Assembly (NCBI GenBank): GCA_028690275.1
Contig: JAQVBN010000002.1
Coordinates: 1 to 20,451, forward strand
Direction: 5' to 3'
Length of the DNA: 20,451 nt
Source: Minisyncoccota bacterium
GTDB taxonomy: Bacteria; Patescibacteriota; Minisyncoccia; Minisyncoccales; Minisyncoccaceae
Each line of letters opens with the position of its first letter. Position 1 is the first letter of the stretch. This document shows positions 7,774 to 14,636 of the stretch, one piece after another. The notes beneath the pieces were generated by a model that worked only from the letters and a program-made list of their open reading frames with translations, ran no database searches and was not told where the DNA came from. The translations under genes were made by a program, and so were the position numbers.

Positions 7774-7802
7774 ACAATACCAAAAAGGTTAAGAATTGTC
7801 AA
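7774..7802 (-). promoter_or_regulatory. Strong promoter of the secE operon
   Basis: On the minus strand a consensus -35 TTGACA (7797-7802) is followed after exactly 17 bases by TATTGT (7774-7779), with the extended -10 TGG just before it. Only GACTTT lies between the -10 box and the secE ATG, so the predicted start falls at or next to the A of the ATG. The -35 box contains the TGA stop codon of the preceding prepilin-like gene and overlaps its terminator hairpin. Confidence 0.75.
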
Positions 7803-7823
7803 TTTTTACCTAACAATTCAACC
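7782..7823 (-). terminator. Probable terminator of the pheS-pheT-gyrB-pilin operon
   Basis: On the minus strand a GAATTGT/ACAATTC stem of 7 bp is extended by GGTT/AACC beyond a two-base bulge and followed by TTTTT. The loop is 13 bases. The hairpin covers the last codons and the TGA stop of the prepilin-like gene and also the secE -35 box. The bulge and large loop make it weaker than the other terminators here. Confidence 0.5.
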
Positions 7824-8671
7824 CTTTCGTTATATTCTTCTTTTGAGATTAAATTTTTAGCTAGCATAGAATCCAAACCAGCGATATATTGTTGTCTGAT
7901 TTGAGATGAAGTTAGAATTCCTTTATATAGTCTAGCGTCGTCAATGTATCCGATAAAAGGTATTCCTGGCGTTGCTCTAAAATCACCACCAACTCTTACC
8001 GGCCAAGCAAGATTCAATATTGTCCCTGCCGCACTTTTACTAGCTCTCACCTCACCATCAATATATAGTTTTACAATATCGTTGTCTAAATCGTGCACAA
8101 AACCTACAAAATGCCAATTGTTATCCCGCAAATCTTTGTTTGTAACAGAAAAATCAATTTGTCCAGCATTCCAATAAAACCTCAACCTTCCTAATGAAAG
8201 GACCTCTAACGCAAAATGGGGAGAATGAGAATAGTTGCTCACAACAGCTCCAATTCTCGTAGCGTCTGAAACGCTAGAAGAAATTTTAATCCAAGAAAAA
8301 CCCGAAAACTCATTACTTACCCCCATCAAATTACTTCCTCCACAATCAATATAACTAGTATATCCATCAAAGCTATAACAACCACCAGAAGCACATTCCC
8401 CCAAAGAACTATCTTTATAGGTCGCATTATGAATAGTGCAATTATTAGCTTTGCCAGTATCTTCCCCCAAATCAAAAGTATTGTCAAACTTCCATTCAGA
8501 TAATAGATCATACCCTAATTGTGCTTGAGTGGTTGTAGAAAAAGCCTGAGCCTTAGCAAGTATAGCTTTATCTGTAGAACTAGCGGTAGACACTAAAATC
8601 ACTCCCGAAAGAATACCAATAATGGCAATCACTACCAAAAGTTCGATTAAGGTGAATGATTTATTTTTCAT
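7799..8671 (-). CDS. Prepilin-like surface protein with LamG domain
   Basis: The 290-residue protein begins with a type IV prepilin N-terminus: charged MKNK, then SFTLIELLVVIAIIGILSG, with the conserved Glu five residues after the likely cleavage site. The residue before the cleavage site is Ser rather than the usual Gly. After a short helical spine (to about residue 60) comes a LamG/concanavalin-like jelly roll (about 75-265), with the typical NNWHFVGFVHD, LYIDGE and GYIDDARLYKG strands. The end (ISKEEYNERVELL) resembles the short helical SHOCT-type tails. It is probably exported through a type IV pilus-like machine and displayed on the surface for attachment; the ligand cannot be told. It follows gyrB after 3 bases and ends the pheS operon on TGA. 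Confidence 0.85.
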   Translation of the reverse strand: MKNKSFTLIELLVVIAIIGILSGVILVSTASSTDKAILAKAQAFSTTTQAQLGYDLLSEWKFDNTFDLGEDTGKANNCTIHNATYKDSSLGECASGGCYSFDGYTSYIDCGGSNLMGVSNEFSGFSWIKISSSVSDATRIGAVVSNYSHSPHFALEVLSLGRLRFYWNAGQIDFSVTNKDLRDNNWHFVGFVHDLDNDIVKLYIDGEVRASKSAAGTILNLAWPVRVGGDFRATPGIPFIGYIDDARLYKGILTSSQIRQQYIAGLDSMLAKNLISKEEYNERVELLGKN

Positions 8672-8674
8672 AAA

Positions 8675-10582
8675 TTATATGTCTAAGTTTTGAACGTCTT
8701 TAGCTGATAATTGAATAAATCTCTTTCTTGGAGCAACTTCCTTCCCCATAAGGCAATCAAATATCTTATCCGCTTCTTGAGCATCTTCAATTGTTACTCT
8801 AACAAGAACTCTTTTTTCTGGATCCATAGTTGTCTCCCAAAGCTGTTCAGGATTCATCTCTCCCAAACCTTTATATCTTTGTATGGAATATTTTTGTGTT
8901 TTGATAGTCTTCAATATTTCAACCTTCTCTTCTTCTGAATAAGAATAATGAATTTCTTTTCCTGCAGTAATCTTATATAATGGTGGTTGAGCAATGTATA
9001 AATATCCTTTTTCAATAATTTCTCTAAAATATCTAAAGAATAGAGTAAGAATAAGGGTGGCAATATGATTTCCATCAGAATCCGCATCACACATTACAAT
9101 AATTCTATGATATCTTAATTTTTCAACATTAAAGTCCTCAGCAACTGCTGTTCCCATAGCAATAATTAAATTTTTAATTTCTGTGGAAGCAAGCATCTTA
9201 TCAATTCTTACCCTCTCTACGTTCAAAATCTTACCTCTTAATGGCAAAATAGCTTGAAATCTTCTATCTCTAGCCTGTCTACTTGAACCTCCCGCAGATT
9301 CTCCCTCCACTAAATATATTTCTGATTCTTCTGGTTTCTTTGAAGTACAATCAGATAATTTTCCAGGAAGAGCAAGTCCTTCTAAAACACCTTTTCTAAG
9401 AACTGTTTCTCTAGCAGCTCTAGCTGCTTGCCTTGCCTTAGCAGAAAGTAAACATTTTTCAATAATAATTTTTGTATCTTGAGCATACTTATCTAAGAAA
9501 TCTGTTAAAGCTTCTGATGTAACTGAATCTACTGCTGTTCTTGCTTCTGGATTTCCTAATTTTCCTTTAGTCTGACCTTCGAATTGAGGGTCTTCAATTT
9601 TAATAGAAACGATAGCAACAATACCCTCCCTAATATCATCTCCTGTAAGTTTATCTTTTTCCTTAAGACTTCCACTTTTTTTAGCATAATCACTTACAAG
9701 TCTAGTCAAAGAAGTTCTAAATCCAGTTAAATGCATTCCACCTTCAATAGTATAAATATTATTGGTAAAGCTTTGTTCATTAGGTTCTATATCGTCAACA
9801 TATTGAAAGGCTACCTCTACGTAAACACCATCCTTCTCTTTTGCAACATAAAAAGGGTTAGGATTTAATGTTTTAACGTCTCCAACTAAATAATTTAAAT
9901 ATGATTTTATTCCCCCATCAAAATAAAAATGATATTCAAAAGGTTTTTCCTCATCTCTTAAGTCGTAAAAATCTATTGTTACCCCTTTTGTTAAATATGC
10001 TTGTTGTCTTAAGTGGTCAATAATAGTTTTTCTGTTAAAAACAATTTCTTTAAATATTGATATATCGGGCTTAAAAATAATTGAAGTTCCGTGCTCTTTT
10101 GTGTCTCCAATTTTCCTAACTGCATATTTTGGCTTGGCAGTATCATATTCTTGTTCGTAAACCCCTCCATCTTTTCTTACCTCTGCTCTTAAATAAGTAG
10201 ATAAAGCACAAACAACAGAAACTCCAACCCCATGAAGTCCTCCCGAAATCTTGTAAGCTCCTCCCCCAAATTTTCCTCCAGCATGAAGTGTTGTTAGAAT
10301 AGTCTCTAGCGCTGATTTCTTTGTTTTTTCATGAATGTCAACAGGAATTCCTCTTCCATTATCATCAACTCTCACCATATCTCCCGGAAGAAGAGTAACT
10401 GTTATGTGGTCACAAAAACCACCAATGGCCTCATCAAGAGAATTATCCACAACTTCATAAACTAAATGGTGTAATCCTTGTGGCCCAGTCGAACCAATAT
10501 ACATACCCGGTCTTTTTCTTACCGGGTCAAGTCCTTCTAAGATTTGTATTGAGCTAGCTGAATATGAATTGTCTTTTGCCAT
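8675..10582 (-). CDS. gyrB: DNA gyrase subunit B
   Basis: GyrB supplies the ATPase and TOPRIM parts of gyrase, which introduces negative supercoils. The 635-residue length is normal for the short form. The GHKL ATPase domain shows EVVDNSLDEA (Glu43, Asp46, Asn47), DNGRGIP (74-80) and GGLHGVG (114-120). The transducer carries QTKGKLG (337-343). TOPRIM shows the metal-binding EGES (426-429, usually EGDS) and DADSDG (499-504, usually DADVDG), and PLRGKILNVE. The tail has RYKGLGEMNPEQLWETTMDP, typical of GyrB. The three metal ligands are kept, so activity is expected. It follows pheT by 5 bases and precedes the prepilin-LamG gene by 3; gyrA is not in the window. Confidence 0.96.
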   Translation of the reverse strand: MAKDNSYSASSIQILEGLDPVRKRPGMYIGSTGPQGLHHLVYEVVDNSLDEAIGGFCDHITVTLLPGDMVRVDDNGRGIPVDIHEKTKKSALETILTTLHAGGKFGGGAYKISGGLHGVGVSVVCALSTYLRAEVRKDGGVYEQEYDTAKPKYAVRKIGDTKEHGTSIIFKPDISIFKEIVFNRKTIIDHLRQQAYLTKGVTIDFYDLRDEEKPFEYHFYFDGGIKSYLNYLVGDVKTLNPNPFYVAKEKDGVYVEVAFQYVDDIEPNEQSFTNNIYTIEGGMHLTGFRTSLTRLVSDYAKKSGSLKEKDKLTGDDIREGIVAIVSIKIEDPQFEGQTKGKLGNPEARTAVDSVTSEALTDFLDKYAQDTKIIIEKCLLSAKARQAARAARETVLRKGVLEGLALPGKLSDCTSKKPEESEIYLVEGESAGGSSRQARDRRFQAILPLRGKILNVERVRIDKMLASTEIKNLIIAMGTAVAEDFNVEKLRYHRIIVMCDADSDGNHIATLILTLFFRYFREIIEKGYLYIAQPPLYKITAGKEIHYSYSEEEKVEILKTIKTQKYSIQRYKGLGEMNPEQLWETTMDPEKRVLVRVTIEDAQEADKIFDCLMGKEVAPRKRFIQLSAKDVQNLDI

Positions 10583-10587
10583 AATAT

Positions 10588-12582
10588 TTATTTCTTAATC
10601 TCCCATTCTGGGTTTTGTGTTAATTTGTTAATTATTTTATCTTGAATTTCATTAATCTCCTTATTTTCAAGTCCTTTTTTACTTGATTGTAAATAAATTC
10701 TAAAAGTTAGAGTTTTCAATTGAGAATTAATATATGTATCTAAAAGATCTATTTGTTTAATTAATTTACTTTCTGAAGATTTTATCACATCAATTACTTC
10801 TTGAACAAAAACCATGTCTGGAACAATAACAGAAATATCTCTTGTTGCTATGGGATGATTGGAAATATGAACAAAGTTTGCATCTTTTAGTATCTCACCT
10901 CTTAATGATTCGAAATCGATTTCGAATAAAACAGGATCAATATTTAAATCCAAAGATTCTAGAACATATCCTGACAGATATCCAATTACTCCAATTTCTT
11001 TCTTATTTACCTTTATTATAGCAGATTTCTTCTGACTTAAAAAGCTCTCTTTTGAGTTAGAAATATATTCAATATTATTTATATTAAAAGTCTTAAATAA
11101 TTCCTCCAAACAACCTTTTAGTTCCAAATAATCACCACTAGAAACAACCCCCGAAACAACTCTTCTTTCTGAAAAAGAACCATTTTTCTTAAAAACGTTC
11201 CCAATTTCATAAATCTTAATATTTTTTTCAAATCTTAAATTTAATTTTAAATTTTTTATTAAATTAGGAATAAGGGATGGCACTAAATATTCTGAATCAA
11301 CTGTTATTGGGTTTTGAACTTCTATTAATTTAGATAGATTGAAAGCATTTTTATATTCTTCACCTAAAAAAGGATAGTTATAAACTTCCGTAAAACAAAG
11401 TTCTTTAAAAGTAAGCTCTAATTGATTAATAAAATCAACATCTTCATTTCTCATAATTCTCTCATCCGACAATGGAAGGACAGGCTTAATCTTTTCATAT
11501 CCATAGATTCTACCAATTTCTTCAACAAGATTTTCCTCTATAGTAATATCTTTTCTAAAGGTAGGAATTAAAAGCTGTAAAAGGTTCTTTTCTTCTTTTA
11601 AAATTTCAAATCCCAAATTCCTTAAAATTCTTTTCACTTCTTTTAACGGAACTTCTATTCCTAAAAATCTATCAACATAATGTAAATCTAAAGATATCTT
11701 TCTTGGTTTCTCTTTTTTATTATAGGCATCAACAATTCCTTTTAAAATCTTAGCTCCTGTCATTTCTTGAATTAAAGAAGCAACCCTATCAAGAGCAACA
11801 ACAGTCAATTCTGGATCAATATTATGTTCAAATCTAAAAGAAGAATCTGTTCTTATTTTTATTTTTTTAGAAGCTTTAGAAATCATTGCTCCTTCAAAAT
11901 TAGCTGCTTCAAGAACAATAGCTTTTGTAGTCTCATCTATTTCTGTTTTTTTACCACCTTTAATTCCAGCAATAACCAAAGCATCCTTTTCATCTCTGAT
12001 AGTAAGAATATTTTCATCTAAAACAACTTCCTGATTTGAAAGAGTGATAAATTTTTCTCCTTTTTTTGCTTTTTCAATGATTATTTTTTTATTCTCAGAA
12101 AGTTTTTCATAATCATAAGCATGAAGGGGTTGCCCCAATTCAAGCATAACATAATTAGTAGCATCAACAACATTATTAATCGATGAAATACCACATTTAT
12201 TTAATTTCTCCTTTAACCATTCTGGAGACTCTTTAACTTGAACTCCTGTTAAAACTCTAGCTGAATATCTAATACAGCCATCGTTCTTAATCTCTACAGA
12301 CAAAAAGTTATTAACATCTTGAGTTTTATCTTCCAAAAGATCATATTTAAAATTATTCAAATCTAAATTTAAAATAGCAGCACACTCTCGAGCAATACCA
12401 AAATGGCTTAAGGCATCGCCCCCTCTATCAGGAGTAACTTTTACTTCAAAAGTAAAATCATCCTTATACTCTTTAGGATCTTCTACTTCAAAAGCGTGAA
12501 GAGTTATTTTATCCATCAAATCTTCCACCTTAGGAAGTTTTTCTTTAAAAAACGTACTTAAAAACTTATAGGAAATAATCAT
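10588..12582 (-). CDS. pheT: Phenylalanyl-tRNA synthetase beta subunit, lacking the OB-fold tRNA-binding domain
   Basis: PheT pairs with PheS in the (alpha-beta)2 phenylalanyl-tRNA synthetase. At 664 residues it is about 120-130 shorter than the usual ~790. The N-terminal B1 segment (about 1-33) runs directly into the VKVTPDRGGDALSHFGIARE region (B1/B3 side, about 47-66). The EMAP-II-like OB domain usually inserted there (roughly residues 40-150 of E. coli PheT) is therefore absent. The B3/B4 editing region contains INNVVDATNYVMLELGQPLHAYD, the B5 region ends near LVEEIGRIYGYEKI, and the C-terminal FDX-ACB anticodon-binding domain (about 570-664) starts near HPIATRDISVIV. It follows pheS by 4 bases and is co-transcribed with it. 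Confidence 0.94.
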   Translation of the reverse strand: MIISYKFLSTFFKEKLPKVEDLMDKITLHAFEVEDPKEYKDDFTFEVKVTPDRGGDALSHFGIARECAAILNLDLNNFKYDLLEDKTQDVNNFLSVEIKNDGCIRYSARVLTGVQVKESPEWLKEKLNKCGISSINNVVDATNYVMLELGQPLHAYDYEKLSENKKIIIEKAKKGEKFITLSNQEVVLDENILTIRDEKDALVIAGIKGGKKTEIDETTKAIVLEAANFEGAMISKASKKIKIRTDSSFRFEHNIDPELTVVALDRVASLIQEMTGAKILKGIVDAYNKKEKPRKISLDLHYVDRFLGIEVPLKEVKRILRNLGFEILKEEKNLLQLLIPTFRKDITIEENLVEEIGRIYGYEKIKPVLPLSDERIMRNEDVDFINQLELTFKELCFTEVYNYPFLGEEYKNAFNLSKLIEVQNPITVDSEYLVPSLIPNLIKNLKLNLRFEKNIKIYEIGNVFKKNGSFSERRVVSGVVSSGDYLELKGCLEELFKTFNINNIEYISNSKESFLSQKKSAIIKVNKKEIGVIGYLSGYVLESLDLNIDPVLFEIDFESLRGEILKDANFVHISNHPIATRDISVIVPDMVFVQEVIDVIKSSESKLIKQIDLLDTYINSQLKTLTFRIYLQSSKKGLENKEINEIQDKIINKLTQNPEWEIKK

Positions 12583-12586
12583 AACT

Positions 12587-13633
12587 TTAAAATTGTTTTA
12601 GAAATCTTAAATCTCCGCTGTGAAACCATCTAATATTGTCCACTCTTGATTTCATCATCGCTAATCTATCTACAGAAACTCCAAAAGCAAATCCAGTTAC
12701 TTCTTTTGGGTTTAATCCACAATTTTTAAAAACATTTGGATGAACCATTCCCCCTCCCAAAATCTCTAACCATCCCTCACCAGAACAAACAGAGCAACCT
12801 TTTTGCCCGCAAACAAGACAACTCATATCAACCTCAAATCCTGGTTCCACAAAAGGGAAATAACTAGGCCTTAACCTAATCTTAACTTTAGAGTCTCGAA
12901 AATATTCTTGTAAAAACCTTTCTAAAACAGCTTTTAAATTAGCCACAGAAACATTTTTGTCAACATACAATCCTTCTATTTGATAAAAACAAACCTCATG
13001 TCTGTCATCAGTCGCCTCACATCTAAACACCCTTCCAGGAGCTACGATCTTTATTGGTGGCTCATGGTTTTCCATGTACCTTGTTTGAATATTAGAGGTG
13101 TGAGTTCTTAAAACAAATTTTTCTTTTTGAGAAAGACTTTCCCTTTCTTTCTGTTTGATAAAAAAAGTATCTTGCATCTCTCTAGCAGGATGATTCAAAG
13201 GAAAATTTAAAGCATCAAAATTGTGCCACTCATCTTCAACCTCCGGACCTTCAATAACAGAAAAACCCATGAGGGCAAAAATATCCTCTAATTCTTTTTT
13301 GGTAGAAGATAAAGGATGAATGTGTCCTCTTTCTATTTTTTTTCCAGGAACAGTAATATCTAAAAAATCACCTTCTTCCTTCTTTCTAATTTCAGAAAGT
13401 TTAAAATTTTTCTTTTTAAAAAGAATTTTTTCTTCTAAAAGATTTGATAATTCATTAAGTTGAACCCCTAAATCTTTTCTCTCTTCGGAACTAAGACCTT
13501 TCATGGAAGAAGATAGTTCTCTAATCTTTCCCTTCTTCCCTAAATATTCTTTTTCTATAATAGCAAGCCCCTCTAAATTAAGAACTTTATCTAATTTATT
13601 TAAAGCTTCATTTTTGAGATTTTCTATTGTCAT
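12587..13633 (-). CDS. pheS: Phenylalanyl-tRNA synthetase alpha subunit
   Basis: PheS is the catalytic subunit that activates phenylalanine and charges tRNA(Phe). From the ATG at 13633 it has 348 residues, the normal size. It has an N-terminal coiled-coil arm (about 1-85), then class II motifs: HPLSST at the start of the core, RAPGRVFR-type motif 2 (VAPGRVFRCEATDDRHEVCFYQIEG), and motif 3 GFAFGVSVDRLAM near the end. The cysteine-rich CLVCGQKGCSVCSGEGW segment is found in many bacterial PheS. An in-frame ATG at 13711 would add 26 residues, but that stretch is encoded by the upstream terminator's T-tract and promoter and overlaps the preceding gene. The 13633 start sits 7 bases after a -10 box. 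Confidence 0.95.
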   Translation of the reverse strand: MTIENLKNEALNKLDKVLNLEGLAIIEKEYLGKKGKIRELSSSMKGLSSEERKDLGVQLNELSNLLEEKILFKKKNFKLSEIRKKEEGDFLDITVPGKKIERGHIHPLSSTKKELEDIFALMGFSVIEGPEVEDEWHNFDALNFPLNHPAREMQDTFFIKQKERESLSQKEKFVLRTHTSNIQTRYMENHEPPIKIVAPGRVFRCEATDDRHEVCFYQIEGLYVDKNVSVANLKAVLERFLQEYFRDSKVKIRLRPSYFPFVEPGFEVDMSCLVCGQKGCSVCSGEGWLEILGGGMVHPNVFKNCGLNPKEVTGFAFGVSVDRLAMMKSRVDNIRWFHSGDLRFLKQF

Positions 13634-13640
13634 ATTAATG

Positions 13641-13669
13641 ATTTTAACCCAAATAGAAGAAAAAAGCAA
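13641..13669 (-). promoter_or_regulatory. Probable promoter of pheS-pheT-gyrB
   Basis: On the minus strand TTGCTT (13664-13669) is followed after 17 bases by TAAAAT (13641-13646). Seven bases then lead to the pheS ATG, which predicts a leaderless transcript and supports that start. The same -35 sequence, TTGCTT, with a 17-base spacer occurs before gatC and before the tRNA operon. Confidence 0.6.
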
Positions 13670-13680
13670 ATCTTTAAAAT

Positions 13681-13708
13681 AAAAAAAGAGGAGTTGTTTA
13701 GACTCTCT
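13681..13708 (-). terminator. Probable intrinsic terminator after the small helical protein gene
   Basis: On the minus strand AGAGAGT pairs with ACTCCTCT (7 bp with one bulged C) around the 7-base loop CTAAACA, followed by a run of T. The stop codon of the preceding gene lies in the loop. The T-run read in frame gives a Phe-rich stretch that could be mistaken for a pheM-like leader peptide. Confidence 0.5.
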
Positions 13709-13988
13709 CAAACGATTTTTGGAATTCCTCCAAATTACCTATTGCCTCCTTTGCTTCGGCAATTAATTTTTCACTTTCTGCTAAAAGATCTTTTCCATAT
13801 TCATATTGTCCTTCTTGGGAAAAACGTTCCACTAAAGACAATCTACTCTGTATAAGAGAATAAAGAATTGATACTGGTGATTCGTTAGTTCTCTTTCCTT
13901 TCAATTGATGCAAAACAAATTCTGCAGAACTTAAAGACTTTTTCAGTTCGTCAAGCGCTTCTTCAGGTGTAAATTCAAAATTTATCAA
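13698..13988 (-). CDS. Small helical protein of unknown function
   Basis: I do not recognise this 96-residue protein. It is charged, without membrane segments or cysteines, and appears almost fully alpha-helical. A first half has the pattern FTPEEALDELKKSL and a second half is Glu/Lys/Ala-rich (ESEKLIAEAKEAIGNLEEF), as in small helical hairpins or bundles. I considered exonuclease VII small subunit because of size, but the XseB motif pattern is not there. The start codon is TTG at 13988, supported by a strong Shine-Dalgarno sequence 7 bases upstream, the only clear one I found in the window. It has its own promoter and terminator, so it is probably a single-gene unit between the tRNA/hypothetical unit and pheS. 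Confidence 0.7.
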   Translation of the reverse strand: MINFEFTPEEALDELKKSLSSAEFVLHQLKGKRTNESPVSILYSLIQSRLSLVERFSQEGQYEYGKDLLAESEKLIAEAKEAIGNLEEFQKSFERV

Positions 13989-13995
13989 TTTGATT

Positions 13996-14002
13996 CCTCC
14001 CT
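13996..14002 (-). promoter_or_regulatory. Strong Shine-Dalgarno site deciding a TTG start
   Basis: AGGGAGG on the minus strand, continuing as AGGGAGGAA, ends 7 bases before the TTG at 13988. It fixes that unusual start. Most other genes in the window have no comparable sequence. Confidence 0.75.
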
Positions 14003-14016
14003 AATGGGCTATTCAA

Positions 14017-14045
14017 TAGATAACACAAAAATAAAAGGTTGTCTA
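14017..14045 (-). promoter_or_regulatory. Probable promoter of the small helical protein gene
   Basis: On the minus strand TAGACA (14040-14045) is followed after 17 bases by TATCTA (14017-14022) with an extended -10 TGT. Twenty-eight bases separate the -10 box from the TTG start, leaving a leader of about 20 bases that carries the Shine-Dalgarno site. Confidence 0.5.
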
Positions 14046-14048
14046 GAA

Positions 14049-14399
14049 TTAAACAAAAAAAGAGACTTTTATCTCTTTTAACCAAAGGCCTAACAAATAA
14101 TCAGAAAGTTTGGAATACTTTTTATAGTTTCTAATTCCATAAGGACTAAGATCCTTTTTCCATAATTCTTTTTGTACACAAACAAGATGATAAAGATTCA
14201 TTCTTTCTTTTTCCATCTCTTCGTCTAAAACCTTTAGAACTTTTAGTTTTTCTCTCTTCACTTCTTTAAAATTATTTTCACAATAGAATAAAATATAATT
14301 TAGGAAAGAAGGATCATAATTCAAGTTCCGTTTCTTTAAATTAATATTTTCCTTAATGATCTTTTCTAAGAAGTAATCGAAACGCATTCTTTGCATCAT
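14049..14399 (-). CDS. Hypothetical protein, Lys/Leu/Tyr-rich
   Basis: No family is recognised. From the ATG at 14399 it has 116 residues. It is helical, rich in Lys, Asn, Glu, Leu and Tyr, with two cysteines (in FYCENNF and HLVCVQ) and no clear motif. Alternative ATGs lie at 14396 and 14387. An upstream in-frame TTG at 14441 would add a hydrophobic 14-residue stretch, but it lies in the hairpin of the tRNA terminator and is unlikely. A promoter is visible before the ATG. Oddly, an intrinsic terminator sits inside the last codons, so the stop codon at 14049-14051 lies beyond the predicted RNA end. That either weakens the case for the gene or implies non-stop transcripts. Confidence 0.5.
   Translation of the reverse strand: MMQRMRFDYFLEKIIKENINLKKRNLNYDPSFLNYILFYCENNFKEVKREKLKVLKVLDEEMEKERMNLYHLVCVQKELWKKDLSPYGIRNYKKYSKLSDYLLGLWLKEIKVSFFV
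14055..14079 (-). terminator. Intrinsic terminator inside the 3' end of a coding region
   Basis: On the minus strand AAAGAGA pairs with TCTCTTT around the loop TAAAAG and is followed by TTTT. Read as codons it gives the protein ending KEIKVSFF. It probably ends the short transcript from the promoter at 14413-14441. Confidence 0.65.
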
Positions 14400-14412
14400 A
14401 ATAACTAAAATT

Positions 14413-14441
14413 AAAATAACATAAAGAATATATAAAAACAA
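14413..14441 (-). promoter_or_regulatory. Possible promoter of the hypothetical gene at 14049-14399
   Basis: On the minus strand TTGTTT (14436-14441) is followed after 17 bases by TATTTT (14413-14418), with an extended -10 TGT. The ATG is 13 bases after the -10 box, so any leader would be about 6 bases. The -35 box lies in the 3' arm of the tRNA operon terminator. Confidence 0.4.
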
Positions 14442-14458
14442 GCCACTCGGCTTGTTTT
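14435..14458 (-). terminator. Intrinsic terminator of the tRNA operon
   Basis: A perfect 10-bp stem (AAAACAAGCC / GGCTTGTTTT) with a GAGT loop on the minus strand is followed by further T residues. It lies 8 bases beyond the 3' end of tRNA-Asp and is symmetrical enough to work in both directions. Confidence 0.9.
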
Positions 14459-14465
14459 ATTGGGG

Positions 14466-14539
14466 CGGACCCGACCGGACTCGAACCGGCAGCCCCCTCC
14501 GTGACAGGGAGGTGCGATGACCAATTTCGCCACGGGTCC
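14466..14539 (-). tRNA. tRNA-Asp (anticodon GTC)
   Basis: The cloverleaf is complete: acceptor stem GGACCCG/CGGGTCC with discriminator G, anticodon stem CCTCC/GGAGG around loop CTGTCAC (anticodon GTC), and a T-arm with loop TTCGAGT. The 3' CCA is not encoded directly after the discriminator (the DNA reads CCCCA), so it must be added. It is the last of three tRNAs in the operon. Confidence 0.93.
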
Positions 14540-14547
14540 AACTTATG

Positions 14548-14619
14548 TGCCAGAGGTGAGAATTGAACTCACGGCGTCTCGCTTATGAAACGAGTGCTCT
14601 ACCACTGAGCTACTCTGGC
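14548..14619 (-). tRNA. tRNA-Met (anticodon CAT), elongator type
   Basis: The acceptor stem GCCAGAG/CTCTGGC is fully paired with discriminator A. The D-arm is GCTC-AGTGGTA-GAGC, the anticodon stem CTCGT/GCGAG holds loop TTCATAA, and the T-loop is TTCAATT. The paired 1-72 position and pyrimidine-11:purine-24 pair (C:G) mark an elongator. A tRNA-Ile whose CAT is modified to lysidine cannot be excluded from sequence alone. CCA is not encoded. Confidence 0.88.
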
Positions 14620-14636
14620 CTCTGGTTTTAAAAATG

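Noticed and set aside
13634-13711. Phe-rich leader (FFYF, LLF) before pheS, resembling the pheM attenuator peptide of E. coli
   Set aside because: The stretch runs in frame into pheS with no stop codon, and the Phe codons are simply the T-run of the upstream terminator. A promoter lies between it and pheS.
13698-13988. Exonuclease VII small subunit (xseB)
   Set aside because: Size and helicity fit, but the conserved XseB pattern (LE-x-G-x-LPLEE-type) is not present.
14400-14441. Upstream TTG start adding a hydrophobic segment to the hypothetical protein
   Set aside because: The TTG lies in the tRNA terminator hairpin, and T-rich DNA encodes hydrophobic residues by default.
14353-14541. A 62-codon minus-strand open frame across the tRNA region
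   Set aside because: It is the translation of tRNA-Asp and its terminator; no coding character.
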